64,000 nt of DNA from Corynebacterium sp. CNCTC7651 (GTDB taxonomy: Bacteria; Actinomycetota; Actinomycetes; Mycobacteriales; Mycobacteriaceae), in the NCBI RefSeq assembly GCF_021496665.1, contig NZ_CP071246.1, positions 2,389,110 to 2,453,109 on the forward strand, read 5' to 3'. Below are positions 9,562-17,863 of the stretch, in pieces. Each line of letters begins with the position of its first letter. The stretch's first letter is position 1. The notes under the pieces are model-generated. The model made no database searches and was not told where the DNA came from. It saw only the letters and a list, made by a program, of their open reading frames with translations. The position numbers and the translations under genes are program-made.

Positions 9562-10326
9562 TTAGAAGTTCAGCCGGCGCATCACCGGTGCCGGGATGTG
9601 CTGCAGCACCATGGAGATTGGACCGAAGAGACGGTGCACGAAGACGGTGCGCTCGCCCTTCAGCGCCGCGGACACGGCAGCTTCTGCCACCTCTTCCTTG
9701 TCCACGGTCAGCGGGGCCTCATCCAGACCATCCGTCATCTTGGTGCGCACCTGGCCAGGGCGAACCACGGTCACGTGCACGCCGTCCTTGCGCAGTGCCT
9801 CGCCCAGCTGGAGGTAGAAGCCGTCCATGCCCGCCTTGGATGCGCCGTAGACAAAGTTGGAGCGGCGCACCTTCTGGCCGGCAACGGAGCTCATGGCGAT
9901 GATGGTGCCGTGGCCCTGGCGCTTCATGGCCTGGCCCAGCAGCACGCCCACGGAAACGGGGGCGGTGTAGTTGGTCTGCGCAGATGCCACGGCCTTGGCC
10001 TGGTTCTGCCACAGTTCCTCCTGGTCGCCCAGGGTGCCAAAGGCCACCACGGCAACGTCCACGTCGCCGTCTGCGAAAGCGGCGTCAATCACCGCGGGGT
10101 GGGAGGCGAAATCCAGCGCGTCGAAATCAATCAAGCGCACGTGGCCGGCGCCTGCGGCCTGGACGGTTGCCACTGCATCGTCGATACGCGGGGAGTCCCC
10201 GCGCGCGGCGAGGGTGACGGTGGGGTTGCCGCCGCGGGAGATGAGCTCCGCGGCGATGGCCAGGCCGATCTCGGACGTGCCGCCCAGGACCAGGATGTGC
10301 TGTGCTTGTCCTACTGCGTTCAGCAT
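9562..10326 (-). CDS. dprE2: Decaprenyl-phosphoryl-2-keto-ribose reductase DprE2
   Basis: A 254-residue short-chain dehydrogenase. It reduces the 2-keto intermediate made by DprE1 to decaprenyl-phosphoryl-arabinose, using NAD(P)H. The N-terminus has the glycine-rich cofactor motif (GGTSEIG). The catalytic Tyr-Lys pair appears in the YGASKAG segment, with the preceding Ser in MSSVAGQ. It is followed 7 bp later by aftA, and dprE1 lies 32 bp upstream, so donor synthesis and donor use are in one block. The length is typical of the family. Confidence 0.95.
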   Translation of the reverse strand: MLNAVGQAQHILVLGGTSEIGLAIAAELISRGGNPTVTLAARGDSPRIDDAVATVQAAGAGHVRLIDFDALDFASHPAVIDAAFADGDVDVAVVAFGTLGDQEELWQNQAKAVASAQTNYTAPVSVGVLLGQAMKRQGHGTIIAMSSVAGQKVRRSNFVYGASKAGMDGFYLQLGEALRKDGVHVTVVRPGQVRTKMTDGLDEAPLTVDKEEVAEAAVSAALKGERTVFVHRLFGPISMVLQHIPAPVMRRLNF

Positions 10327-10358
10327 GGTGTGAAAGTTCCTTTCCTAGCGCAGTGCGG

Positions 10359-11774
10359 CTAGCTCAGTTCGAGGCGGCGCGACATGTCGGATGCGAAGAC
10401 GCCGGTGGGGTCGATTGCGCGGCGGGTTTCCAGCCAGCCAGCCATGCCGGGGTACATGGCGTGGAACTTCTCGGCGCTGGTGCGCGATTCCTTGGCCAGG
10501 TAGAGGCGGCCGCCGAACTCCATCACCTGGTCATCCAGGCGGTCCAGGAACTCGTTCAGGCCGTCGCGGATGGGGAAGTCCACGCACACGTTCCAACCCT
10601 TCATCGGGTAAGACAGCGGGGCGCGGTTGCCCTCGCCGAACAGCTTGAACACGTTCAGCGCGGTGTAGTGCCCGGAGGACTGGATCTGGTAGATGATGTC
10701 CTTGAACGGCTCCACGGCGGTGGTGGGCACCACGAACTGGTACTGCAAAAAGCCGGCATCGCCGTAGCCGCGGTTCCACTCGCCGATCAGATCCAGCGGC
10801 TGGTAGAACTGCGTCAGGTTCTTAATGTCGTTCTTGCTCGGCGCGCCCATGAAGTAGTAGGCCTCGCCGATCGCGCGCAGCGTCAGCTGGTTCATGGTCC
10901 AGGACGGGAAGATGTCGGGCACCGTCATCAGCTGCGGCGCCTTGAACTTCAGCGGGTCCTTCGCCAGCTTCGGCGCGAACTCCTCCAACTGCGCAAGCGT
11001 TGCAAGCGAGCCGCGGGAAATGGTGGAACGGCCCGTCTTCGGCGGCGCGGAAATCGCGTCGAACCACGCGGAGGAGTAGGTGTAGCCCTCCTCCTGGCCG
11101 TGGGAGTGCTCCTCAATCGTCTCGTCCAGGGTGCTGGTACGCACCGTGTCGGAGATGAAGTAGGCGGTCTCCGTGAACGTCATCTGAATGCGCGCGCGCA
11201 GGATGATGCCGGTCAAGCCCATACCGCCGACGGTTGCCCAGAACAGGGTGCCGTCCGGATCATCCGCGGAGCCTTCCGGCTCCAGGTGCAGCACACGGCC
11301 GTCCGCGACCAGCAGCTCCATGGAGAGCACGTGGTCGCCGAAAGAGCCCGCGGAGTGGTGGTTCTTGCCGTGAATGTCCGGGCCGATCGCGCCGCCGATG
11401 GTGACCTGGCGGGTACCCGGCAGCACCGGAACCCACAGGCCGTACGGCAGGGCGGCCTTCATCAGCTGGTCCAGCGTCACGCCGGCATCCACGTCCACGA
11501 TGCCGCTCGCCGGGTCGATGGAGTGGATCTGGTTGAGCGCCTGCATGTCAATGACCAGGCCGCCGCCGTTCTGCGCCGGGTCACCGTAGGAGCGGCCCAT
11601 GCCGCGGGCGATCACGCCGCGGCGCTGGTGCTCCGGCAGGGTCGAGTTTTCATCCGCAACCTGGGCGACAGCAGCCCGGATCACGTCCACGTCCGGGGTG
11701 GACAGCACGTGCGCGGTGGACGGTGCCGTGCGGCCCCAGCCGTAGAGGGACTTCAATTCGGTATGCAGTTCCAT
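10359..11774 (-). CDS. dprE1: Decaprenyl-phosphoryl-ribose 2-oxidase DprE1
   Basis: A 471-residue FAD-dependent oxidase of the VAO/GMC-like p-cresol methylhydroxylase superfamily. It oxidises decaprenyl-phosphoryl-ribose at C2 in the first half of the epimerisation to arabinose. The FAD-binding segment RGMGRSYGD is at residues 57-65. The conserved segment around the cysteine that benzothiazinones modify in M. tuberculosis (Cys387 there) is present, with Cys397 in GWNVCVDF. The ATG at 11774 is chosen over a TTG ten codons upstream because the protein then begins a few residues before the conserved GWGRTAPS segment, as in mycobacteria. Confidence 0.95.
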   Translation of the reverse strand: MELHTELKSLYGWGRTAPSTAHVLSTPDVDVIRAAVAQVADENSTLPEHQRRGVIARGMGRSYGDPAQNGGGLVIDMQALNQIHSIDPASGIVDVDAGVTLDQLMKAALPYGLWVPVLPGTRQVTIGGAIGPDIHGKNHHSAGSFGDHVLSMELLVADGRVLHLEPEGSADDPDGTLFWATVGGMGLTGIILRARIQMTFTETAYFISDTVRTSTLDETIEEHSHGQEEGYTYSSAWFDAISAPPKTGRSTISRGSLATLAQLEEFAPKLAKDPLKFKAPQLMTVPDIFPSWTMNQLTLRAIGEAYYFMGAPSKNDIKNLTQFYQPLDLIGEWNRGYGDAGFLQYQFVVPTTAVEPFKDIIYQIQSSGHYTALNVFKLFGEGNRAPLSYPMKGWNVCVDFPIRDGLNEFLDRLDDQVMEFGGRLYLAKESRTSAEKFHAMYPGMAGWLETRRAIDPTGVFASDMSRRLELS

Positions 11775-11855
11775 ACCTTGAGAGCCTACCCACCAGGCCC
11801 GCAAAACCCGTCCGCGATTAATGTGATCTTACTCCGTGCCTCTGTGCCTCTGTGC

Positions 11856-12035
11856 CTACAGATCCATGATCTGGCGGATCTCGCCCGGCAACTCATCCTG
11901 CGACGTGATCGTCCCGCCGCCGTTCGCAGCGTGCTCGCGCAACAGCTCGGTCACGCGCGCGCGGTCCGCAGAGTCCAACATTGGCAACTCCTGCGACAGA
12001 AGCTGCTGCATAAAGTGCGAAAGCATCGGTTCCAT
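11856..12035 (-). CDS. Small hypothetical protein (about 59 residues)
   Basis: A short frame beginning MEPMLSHFMQQ and ending DELPGEIRQIMDL. It is helical in appearance, with a run of charged residues (DSADRARVTELLREH). The ATG at 12035 is preferred to an upstream start at 12101 whose first 20 residues look random. It lies between dprE1 and a divergent hypothetical gene. I do not recognise a family. Coding is plausible from codon use but not certain. Confidence 0.4.
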   Translation of the reverse strand: MEPMLSHFMQQLLSQELPMLDSADRARVTELLREHAANGGGTITSQDELPGEIRQIMDL

Positions 12036-12109
12036 ACCCGCCAACCCTAGCCGGTCGCGTGCTTGGCTCGGCTGCTGCAACAGCCCCAGTCCCGGTAGCA
12101 TGAGCTGCC

Positions 12110-12559
12110 ATGCAGGAGACGATCCAGGACGCGGTCGATGAGACCCGCATTGACTACAACGCCCTCGACAACACCTTCGCAGGCCAGCTCATCCAGGCCG
12201 GCTTCATCGCAGCACTCGCCGCCGCGCCGGGCTTCACCTCCCGCCCCGCGCTCGCCCGGCTCCTGCTCGCCGGGGCCAACGTGACGACGATCGCCTGTTT
12301 CAACGCTTTCGACGAAGACCCGCGCAACGATCTCACCGCGGTGGTTGACGCGGAGCAGGCCGAGCAGGAGAGCGTGGCGCTGTCCTGGGGCGTGCTCGCA
12401 GCCCTTGGCGCTGCTGCCACCGCGGGCGTGGCCGCAGCGGTGAAAATCGTGGATGGGGTGGCATCGCGGTTGGGTCAGGCGGGCGTCGATAAGCCCAATG
12501 CCCTCGTCGGATGTGCGGCGGCTGCTGGTTATATCGTGGCGAAGCAGCTGCGAACGTAA
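12110..12559 (+). CDS. Hypothetical protein with Ala-rich hydrophobic helices
   Basis: A 149-residue protein I cannot assign. It has two Ala/Gly-rich hydrophobic stretches (about residues 27-60 and 92-110) and a third weaker one near the C-terminus, separated by an acidic segment with FDEDPRNDL. It could be a small membrane protein or an Ala-rich helical bundle. It starts at ATG 12110 with no strong ribosome site and precedes another hypothetical gene by 14 bp on the same strand, so the two may be co-transcribed. Confidence 0.6.
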   Translation: MQETIQDAVDETRIDYNALDNTFAGQLIQAGFIAALAAAPGFTSRPALARLLLAGANVTTIACFNAFDEDPRNDLTAVVDAEQAEQESVALSWGVLAALGAAATAGVAAAVKIVDGVASRLGQAGVDKPNALVGCAAAAGYIVAKQLRT

Positions 12560-12573
12560 CTATATTCGGCGCC

Positions 12574-13479
12574 ATGTCCAGCACCCTCTATAGGTCCGAC
12601 TACCTGGCGCCGGTGATCAACCTCACCGCCGCCAGGGCGCGGCAGCGTGCCACCGGGGACCCGGACGTGGGGGACACGCTGATGGTGCGGTGCGCGCTGG
12701 TGTCGGATGATGAGGTGTACCGCTGGGTTGGTATCCACGAGCACACCACGATCAAAGAGTGCCGCGTGGTGGTGGCCACCATCTTCGGCATCGATGCGGA
12801 GGCAGGCGTGGTCGGCGCCGAGGCGGATGATGCGCTGGAACTCAACGAAGTGCTGCGCGCGCCGGGCGATGCCACGTCCTTTTCCTATGGGCTGTGGCAG
12901 TTCGGGATGCAGCTGGCGGATGTGTACGCGCGGGATGAATCCACGCCGCCGTCCGTCTGCGTCGCGGGCACGGGATCCTTCGGGGACACCGAGTTCGACA
13001 TTGCGAAGGTGAACGCCCAGCTATTGGGCGTGGAGCGCGTGAAGGAACTCGAGGCGCTGGTGCGCGAGGACGCCCGCGAGGTGATCGGGCGCGCCACTTC
13101 GCACGACTTTGTGCCGCTGATCCAGGCGCTGGGCGTGGCCGCGGGCGCCGGGGCGGGGGCGGGCGCGGGCGCTGGGACGAGCACCGTCGGGCCCGCCGCC
13201 CGCGTGGACCCGGAGCGCCTGGCCGCGCTGCCGGTGGAGACAAAGCCGCAGGAACGCGACGCGTTCTGGGCCACCACCTTGGCGGCCGCGTGCTGCGCGG
13301 ACGAGGTAACCACCGGCTGGCTCACCGAATCCATCATGCGCTCCCTCGGCTGGGAGGACTTGGACGCGGGGCAGATCCGGCAATTGTGCGCGTCGTCGCT
13401 TGCGCAGCTGGATGAGATCTCCGCCGATATGGGCGTGCTGGAGCGCTTGGATGTCTACCGCGACCTGCTTCGGGGGTAA
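12574..13479 (+). CDS. Hypothetical protein, possibly pRiA4b ORF-3-like N-terminal domain
   Basis: A 301-residue protein. The segment around VYRWVGIHEHTTIKECRVVV and the following IFGIDAEA resembles the fold of pRiA4b ORF-3/IS1096 TnpR-like proteins, where a WRR-type motif precedes TLxELHxVIxxxFGW, but the match is weak and I treat it as tentative. A GAGAGAGAGAG tract near residue 195 separates an N-terminal from an all-helical C-terminal half. The ATG at 12574 is used because the upstream extension to 12511 overlaps the preceding gene. It is followed 11 bp later by gtrA. Confidence 0.6.
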   Translation: MSSTLYRSDYLAPVINLTAARARQRATGDPDVGDTLMVRCALVSDDEVYRWVGIHEHTTIKECRVVVATIFGIDAEAGVVGAEADDALELNEVLRAPGDATSFSYGLWQFGMQLADVYARDESTPPSVCVAGTGSFGDTEFDIAKVNAQLLGVERVKELEALVREDAREVIGRATSHDFVPLIQALGVAAGAGAGAGAGAGTSTVGPAARVDPERLAALPVETKPQERDAFWATTLAAACCADEVTTGWLTESIMRSLGWEDLDAGQIRQLCASSLAQLDEISADMGVLERLDVYRDLLRG

Positions 13480-13490
13480 GCTAACCCGGC

Positions 13491-14012
13491 GTGAGTTCTA
13501 GTGCCAAGACCGAGGCTTTGAAAAAGCAGCTGGTCCCGTTCATCATCATCGGTGTCGGCTGCGCGGTACTGGACTTCGGCGTCACCTTCTCGCTCACCGA
13601 ACTCTCCCCGCTGTCGCGCGACATGTCCAAGGCCGTCGGCTGGTGCGTGGGCACCCTGGTCGCCTACGTGCTCAACTCCCGCTTCGCATTCCACGCGCAG
13701 GTCAACGCCAAGAAGGCCGGCGCCGTCATCCTGCTGTACGCCTCCACGTTCGCCGTCCAGCTGCTGCTCTACCGCTGGGCCGCCGTCCCGCTCACCGCGC
13801 TGGGCTTCAACAAGTTCTTCCGGGACCTGTTCTCCTTCGTCATCGCGCAAGGCGTGGCCACGGTGACCAATTTCGTGCTGCAGCGCCGCGTGATCTTCCG
13901 CCAGGAAACGAAGATTATTGAGGCGGCGGAACCGGACGTCGTCAAGCAAAAAGCCCCTATGGGCGACGGAAATCCTCCCGTGCCCCCATCCGCAGTAGCT
14001 TCAGCCAGTTAA
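13491..14012 (+). CDS. GtrA-family membrane protein
   Basis: A 173-residue GtrA-like protein with four predicted membrane helices (FIIIGVGCAVLDFGVTF as the first) and a cytoplasmic C-terminal tail. GtrA proteins are thought to flip or handle polyprenyl-phosphate-linked sugars. The mycobacterial homologue next to dprE1 (Rv3789) has been linked to arabinogalactan synthesis, so the location fits. Translation appears to start at GTG 13491. The 3' end overlaps the convergent glfT1 gene by 56 bp, and the GCTTNWCGACG word plus a T-rich tract lie inside this overlap. Confidence 0.88.
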   Translation: MSSSAKTEALKKQLVPFIIIGVGCAVLDFGVTFSLTELSPLSRDMSKAVGWCVGTLVAYVLNSRFAFHAQVNAKKAGAVILLYASTFAVQLLLYRWAAVPLTALGFNKFFRDLFSFVIAQGVATVTNFVLQRRVIFRQETKIIEAAEPDVVKQKAPMGDGNPPVPPSAVASAS

Positions 14013-14862
14013 CAAAACCGCGCGGATCGCGCCGCTGGATCAGGAAGAACCAGCCGAAACGCACCACTTCCTGCAGCTTCATCTTGTGCATGCCGCGCTG
14101 GTTGATGATGTAGCCGCGGTTGCGGTACGTGAAGTAGCGCTTCGCCTCATTGTCCGGCCACTGCGCGTGCGCGCGCCCGCCCATGATGGGGTGGAATTCC
14201 CCGGAGCCGTCCGGGTGCAGGTAGGTCGCCGTCAGCGCCGTGCCGTACTTGAGCCCGCTCTGCGCTAATCGACGGTGGTATTCCACCTCATCGCCCCTAA
14301 TGAACAGCCGGTAGTCCGGCACGCCGATGCGCTCCATCGCCTCCGCGCTGATGAGGGCGCCGTTGAACAGGCTGGCGTACTGGGGCAAGAAATCTCCCTC
14401 CAGCTCCGCCGTGGTGCGCTTCCACGTCAGGCCCTGGCGCAGGGGGAAGGCGAGTTTGGCGGGGTCCTCGATGTTGGCCACGACCGGGCTGACCTCGTGC
14501 AGACGGTGCTTCCCCGCCACGCGGTACAGCTCCTCGAGGGTGCCGTGGTTGGCCGGGCGGCCGTCATCGTCCGCGCACCAGATCGCGTCCGCGCCGAGTG
14601 CGAGGGCGTGCAAGAAGCCGTACGCGAAACCGCCCGCACCGCCCAAGTTGGTGTGGCTGGGCAGGTAGACGGCCTTGTCCTTGGCCAGGGTGTGCACGAG
14701 GTCTTGGACTTCCTGTTGCGCGCCGTTGTCCACCACAATCACCCACTGCACCGGGTGCGTCTGGTTCACCACCTGCTCCAACGAGTGGCGCAGAAGCTCC
14801 ACGCGCTTGTGCGTGACAATGACGGCGGCCGTTGTGCCGGTGGAATTCAACGTGGCGGTCAT
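13957..14862 (-). CDS. glfT1: Galactofuranosyltransferase GlfT1 (galactan initiation)
   Basis: A 301-residue GT-A/GT2 glycosyltransferase that adds the first galactofuranose residues to the rhamnosyl-GlcNAc-PP-decaprenyl linker. The nucleotide-sugar and metal-binding acidic motif is ADDDG at residues 97-101, and a later conserved acidic segment is FIRGDEVEYHRR. The start at 14862 (MTATLNSTG) is chosen, although an ATG three codons upstream (14871) is also possible. Longer versions of the frame run into the divergent gene at 14942. In mycobacteria glfT1 lies between the wzt-like and wzm-like genes. Here wzt and wzm are 3 kb away, beyond an inserted gene and an IS element. Confidence 0.92.
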   Translation of the reverse strand: MTATLNSTGTTAAVIVTHKRVELLRHSLEQVVNQTHPVQWVIVVDNGAQQEVQDLVHTLAKDKAVYLPSHTNLGGAGGFAYGFLHALALGADAIWCADDDGRPANHGTLEELYRVAGKHRLHEVSPVVANIEDPAKLAFPLRQGLTWKRTTAELEGDFLPQYASLFNGALISAEAMERIGVPDYRLFIRGDEVEYHRRLAQSGLKYGTALTATYLHPDGSGEFHPIMGGRAHAQWPDNEAKRYFTYRNRGYIINQRGMHKMKLQEVVRFGWFFLIQRRDPRGFVNWLKLLRMGAREDFRRP

Positions 14863-14941
14863 GGGCTTCATTGTGCCGTATGGGTGGGGGTGGATTTCGA
14901 GCGCCACGGAACCGCTGCGGGTCAACCGGAGTCTAATACCT

Positions 14942-15904
14942 ATGAAGCACCTCGAAGACGGCATGTATCTAGAAATCGGCCACCAACTCCTTAGCGGCAC
15001 CACCCAATTCCATCCGGACGCGCTCGAACCGATCAACGATCGGTTTTGGATGTTCAAATCAGACTGCCCGAATCTGGATCTGACGTATGCCTCCGCCCGG
15101 GCCAATCCGGGTCGGGTTCGCTATACGACGCCAGCCGCACAGCGCGCCGCTGCCCACATAATGACGGAGCCGTCCTACGTGCTCACCGGGTTTGGGGCGC
15201 TAGCGCTTTATGGGTTGAGGTATCTGACGGACGGCACAGACACCGTGTTGATGGGATCGAAGGTAGTCAGAAAACAAGCTCCTACCACGACGATGCCGGC
15301 AAAGGTACGTGGCTCAATGCGTCCCGACGAGGTATGGAACGTACGTTGCGGCGATATTTCGGTCCAAGTAGCCGCTCCCCATGTAGCGCTTGTGCAGGCG
15401 CTAAGGCTGGTCAAGCGTGGCGATGCCAAGTGGAGTGTTATCAAAGTACCTGGAGCCGATCCTGAATTTGTGCGTGCAGTGCAATTGGTGGATGCCTGCC
15501 GGAGATTCCTGCGCGTGCAGCCGATGGACATTTTGAAGGCCGGACACAATCGGGTGGACGAGCGCTGGCTAACCAAGGTCGTTCGAGCTTCCTCGTATCA
15601 GGCGGATTCGCCTAAGGAAACCGAAATGCGCTTCCTGGCGACGCGGTTTGCGGCGAAACACGGTTTCACTCTGGTTGAACAGTTGCCGATTTACCGGGAT
15701 GGCAAAATCGTGACCACGTTCGACCTCGCCCTGCTAGAGCCAAGGATCGGTCTGATGTACGACGGTGGTCATCACGACGAGCGGGAACAGCTTGTCAAAG
15801 ACGACATGATCAACATCGACTTAGCTGCGGAGAAGTGGACGCCGGCCAGGTTCCGGAATGAGACGTTGCCGCTCTTCGAACAGAAGCTGGAGGGGTTGCT
15901 GTAG
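14942..15904 (+). CDS. AbiEi/DUF559-like protein, probably acquired
   Basis: A 320-residue protein with an AbiEi-like layout. The middle has VLTGFGALALYGLRYL, like the nucleotidyltransferase-partner antitoxin AbiEi family. The C-terminal part (TFDLALLEPRIGLMYDGGHH and following Asp-rich segment) resembles the DUF559/very-short-patch-repair nuclease fold often fused to such proteins in corynebacteria. No toxin partner (AbiEii) is seen next to it, so a complete toxin-antitoxin pair is not supported. The base composition is visibly less GC-rich than the flanking cell-wall genes and the GCTTNWCGACG word is missing. It splits glfT1 from wzt together with the adjoining IS3 element, which suggests horizontal gain. 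Confidence 0.6.
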   Translation: MKHLEDGMYLEIGHQLLSGTTQFHPDALEPINDRFWMFKSDCPNLDLTYASARANPGRVRYTTPAAQRAAAHIMTEPSYVLTGFGALALYGLRYLTDGTDTVLMGSKVVRKQAPTTTMPAKVRGSMRPDEVWNVRCGDISVQVAAPHVALVQALRLVKRGDAKWSVIKVPGADPEFVRAVQLVDACRRFLRVQPMDILKAGHNRVDERWLTKVVRASSYQADSPKETEMRFLATRFAAKHGFTLVEQLPIYRDGKIVTTFDLALLEPRIGLMYDGGHHDEREQLVKDDMINIDLAAEKWTPARFRNETLPLFEQKLEGLL

Positions 15905-15909
15905 CCCCT

Positions 15910-15934
15910 GCCCGGGCTCGCGGGGTGCCCGGGC
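15910..15934 (+). terminator. Strong hairpin after the AbiEi-like gene
   Basis: Two copies of the self-complementary octamer GCCCGGGC lie at 15910-15917 and 15927-15934 with a nine-base loop. It starts 5 bp after the stop codon. There is no long T-tract, so termination may be weak. Confidence 0.5.
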
Positions 15935-16050
15935 TGATGGTTGTTCTTGAGGCCTACATGCGCTGTAGAGATCCACCGGGATCCCACAGAAACACCCATT
16001 TGGGACTGAAGCTTTCCTGTGAACCGTCGGCCATCGGTGAGGAGTTCCAG

Positions 16051-16719
16051 ATGAGTTATCCGTTGGCGGTTCGTGAGCGTGCCGTCGAGCTTTACGGCAA
16101 GGGTCTAGAGCCGCAGCAGGTACGCGCCCGTTTGCGTGAGGAAGGTGTCGATCCTGTTCCCTCGGCGGCGTCGATTTGGCGGTGGGCAGTTGATGCTGAG
16201 CACGGTGTTGAGGTGGATCATCGCCGGCGCAGCCCGAGTGAGATCGCCGCAGCGGTGCGGGCGGCATTGACCTCACCGGGGTCGCTGCGGGAGATGAGCC
16301 GGCAAGTTGGTGTGTCGCCGGCTACGTTGTCGATTTGGGTCCGCAGTTTCGCTCCTGAAGAAGAGACGCGGCGTGGGATGAGCCCTGAGCAGCTAGAGCA
16401 GGCGACACTGTGGCGTGTGGAACAACATAAACGCCGCCCGCGCAAAAGCGCATCGCCGCAAGCTTCCAAGCCGTCTAGCGCTAAGGCTGCCAAGATTGCC
16501 AGTGAGCAGCACGTGACGCAGCTCGATGATGCTGCGTTGCCGGATGATCCCGAAGAGCTTAAAGCGATGTTGCGCCACGAGCGGTTTTTACGGCTTGCGG
16601 ATAGGGCCTTGTTCGAGGCTGCGATGGAGTCGGAGGGAAAAGCCCCAGCCCGGAGACGTTCGACAGCGTGGTCGTCGCTCAAGCTGTTCAGCGACTCCGG
16701 GCGCACGGATATCAAGTGA
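16051..16719 (+). CDS. IS3-family OrfA (helix-turn-helix subunit of the transposase)
   Basis: A 222-residue OrfA with two helix-turn-helix-like segments (residues about 1-45 and 65-105). It binds IS ends and, by a -1 ribosomal frameshift, is extended into the OrfAB transposase. ATG 16051 follows a good ribosome site (GGTGAGGAG). The end of OrfA past residue 197 is in the overlap and is replaced by OrfB sequence in the fusion. Confidence 0.85.
   Translation: MSYPLAVRERAVELYGKGLEPQQVRARLREEGVDPVPSAASIWRWAVDAEHGVEVDHRRRSPSEIAAAVRAALTSPGSLREMSRQVGVSPATLSIWVRSFAPEEETRRGMSPEQLEQATLWRVEQHKRRPRKSASPQASKPSSAKAAKIASEQHVTQLDDAALPDDPEELKAMLRHERFLRLADRALFEAAMESEGKAPARRRSTAWSSLKLFSDSGRTDIK
16635..16641 (+). 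other. Programmed -1 frameshift heptamer GGGAAAA
   Basis: Reading OrfA codons, the site is G GGA AAA, a canonical X XXY YYZ slippery heptamer. Slipping back by one base here takes the ribosome into the OrfB frame, which is open upstream of the first OrfB start, so the predicted fusion reads ...SEGKSPSPETFDSVVVAQ. I did not test a downstream stimulatory structure. Confidence 0.7.
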
Positions 16720-17708
16720 AAGCCAGCTGCGAGCACTTCGGGTTGAACCCGAGCACCTACAAGCATGCGTGCCGGCGGTTAAAGTACCCGACGTCGAAGC
16801 GCAAAGCTGCCGCAGCGGCGGTCATCGCGGTGTCGAAAGCGAGCAACGGCATCTACGGCTACCGCAGGATCTTGGCGCTGTGCAGGCAAAACGGGTGGAC
16901 GATAGGTGAGAAAACAGTACGCGCCATCATGTACGAAGAAAACCTCACCCCGAAGTCCAAGCGCGCCATGAGGTACCGCTCCTACAAAGGAGAAAACGCC
17001 CACCGGCCGGCGAATAAGCTGCTCATCGGGGACCTGGATGAAGCAGCGGCCGCAGATGTCGTTGTCTCGCAGGGCTACTCGCGCGAAGCACGCAGGCGTC
17101 GCGCTGCCCTTGAGCCCGACTTGGTTCACGACTTCTACGCCGATAAACCGAACGAGAAGTTCGGCACCGACGTCACTGAGTTCGCCTGCCGAGACGGCAA
17201 GGTCTTCTTCAGCCCCCTGATCGACTTCCATGACAATCTGCCCGTCGTCTATACCATGAGCACCAGCCCGAACGCCGCGCTGACGAACACCATGCTGGAG
17301 GCTGCGTTGGCAACCTTCCAGCCCGGAACCAAGCCGGTCATCCACTCCGACCGCGGGTGGGCCTACCGCCACCCGGAATGGGTCGGCATGCTCACCGACC
17401 CCACCCACGACCAGGCAGCATGCGACACCTGCGACCCGGGCAAACCCTGCGACAACGCCTGGGTTGCAATCCCATCGTTGTCGCGAGTCGGCAAAAGCGG
17501 CGATAACGCCAGGGTGGAAGGATTCTTCGGCCTGCTCAAAAGGGAGCTCTACGCCGCCGGAATTAACTCCGAAAAGATGGGCACCGAGGACTTCATGGAC
17601 TATCTTGAAACCCACCTGGACTGGTTCGTCTACGAAAGGCTCACCACACACCCAGGTAAGGGCTACACAACCCTGGCAGAGCGACGCGCTCTAGCCACAG
17701 CTACCTAA
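16668..17708 (+). CDS. IS3-family OrfB (DDE integrase-like catalytic subunit)
   Basis: A 346-residue rve-type integrase core. The catalytic acids fit FGTDVTEF (first Asp), HSDRGWAY (second Asp) and NARVEGFFGLLKREL (Glu). It includes the HTH_21-like segment NGIYGYRRIL and ends with a C-terminal YERLTTHPGKGYTTLAE box common to IS150-like elements. The coding sequence is probably made mostly as the OrfAB fusion. A segment with four cysteines (residues about 243-259: CDTCDPGKPC) between the second Asp and the Glu is unusual for the family. Confidence 0.88.
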   Translation: MVVAQAVQRLRAHGYQVKASCEHFGLNPSTYKHACRRLKYPTSKRKAAAAAVIAVSKASNGIYGYRRILALCRQNGWTIGEKTVRAIMYEENLTPKSKRAMRYRSYKGENAHRPANKLLIGDLDEAAAADVVVSQGYSREARRRRAALEPDLVHDFYADKPNEKFGTDVTEFACRDGKVFFSPLIDFHDNLPVVYTMSTSPNAALTNTMLEAALATFQPGTKPVIHSDRGWAYRHPEWVGMLTDPTHDQAACDTCDPGKPCDNAWVAIPSLSRVGKSGDNARVEGFFGLLKRELYAAGINSEKMGTEDFMDYLETHLDWFVYERLTTHPGKGYTTLAERRALATAT

Positions 17709-17802
17709 CAAACACGACTAGATGGCCACAGAGGTTCACAGGAAAGCCGCAGTCCCTTTTTAGGGCCTTTCTGTAGAACCCCGGTGGATTTCTGCAGCAG
17801 AG

Positions 17803-17855
17803 GGCCCGCGAGCCGGAGCGGGACGCCCGCGCATAGGCCCGCGAGCCGGAGCGGG
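17803..17855. repeat. Pair of 20-bp direct repeats between the IS3 element and wzt
   Basis: The 20-mer GGCCCGCGAGCCGGAGCGGG lies at 17803-17822 and again at 17836-17855, with 13 bp between. It sits immediately beyond the IS right end and before the wzt stop codon. It may form stem structures at the wzt 3' end. Confidence 0.8.
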
Positions 17856-17863
17856 GCCCGCGC

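Larger units (their letters stand above)
15964..17796 (+). mobile_element. IS3-family insertion sequence with matching terminal inverted repeats
   Basis: A roughly 1.83-kb element. The left end (TGTAGAGATCCACCGGG) and the reverse complement of the right end (TGCAGAAATCCACCGGG) match, and similarity continues for about 75 bases through a shared GCTTTCCTGTGAACC block. Inside are orfA and orfB in overlapping frames with a -1 slip site. No clear short target duplication is visible at the ends, so either the duplication has decayed or flanking DNA was rearranged. The element sits between the AbiEi-like gene and wzt. Confidence 0.85.

Noticed and set aside
14942..15904. A complete AbiE toxin-antitoxin system
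   Set aside because: No AbiEii nucleotidyltransferase frame is next to the AbiEi-like gene on either side.
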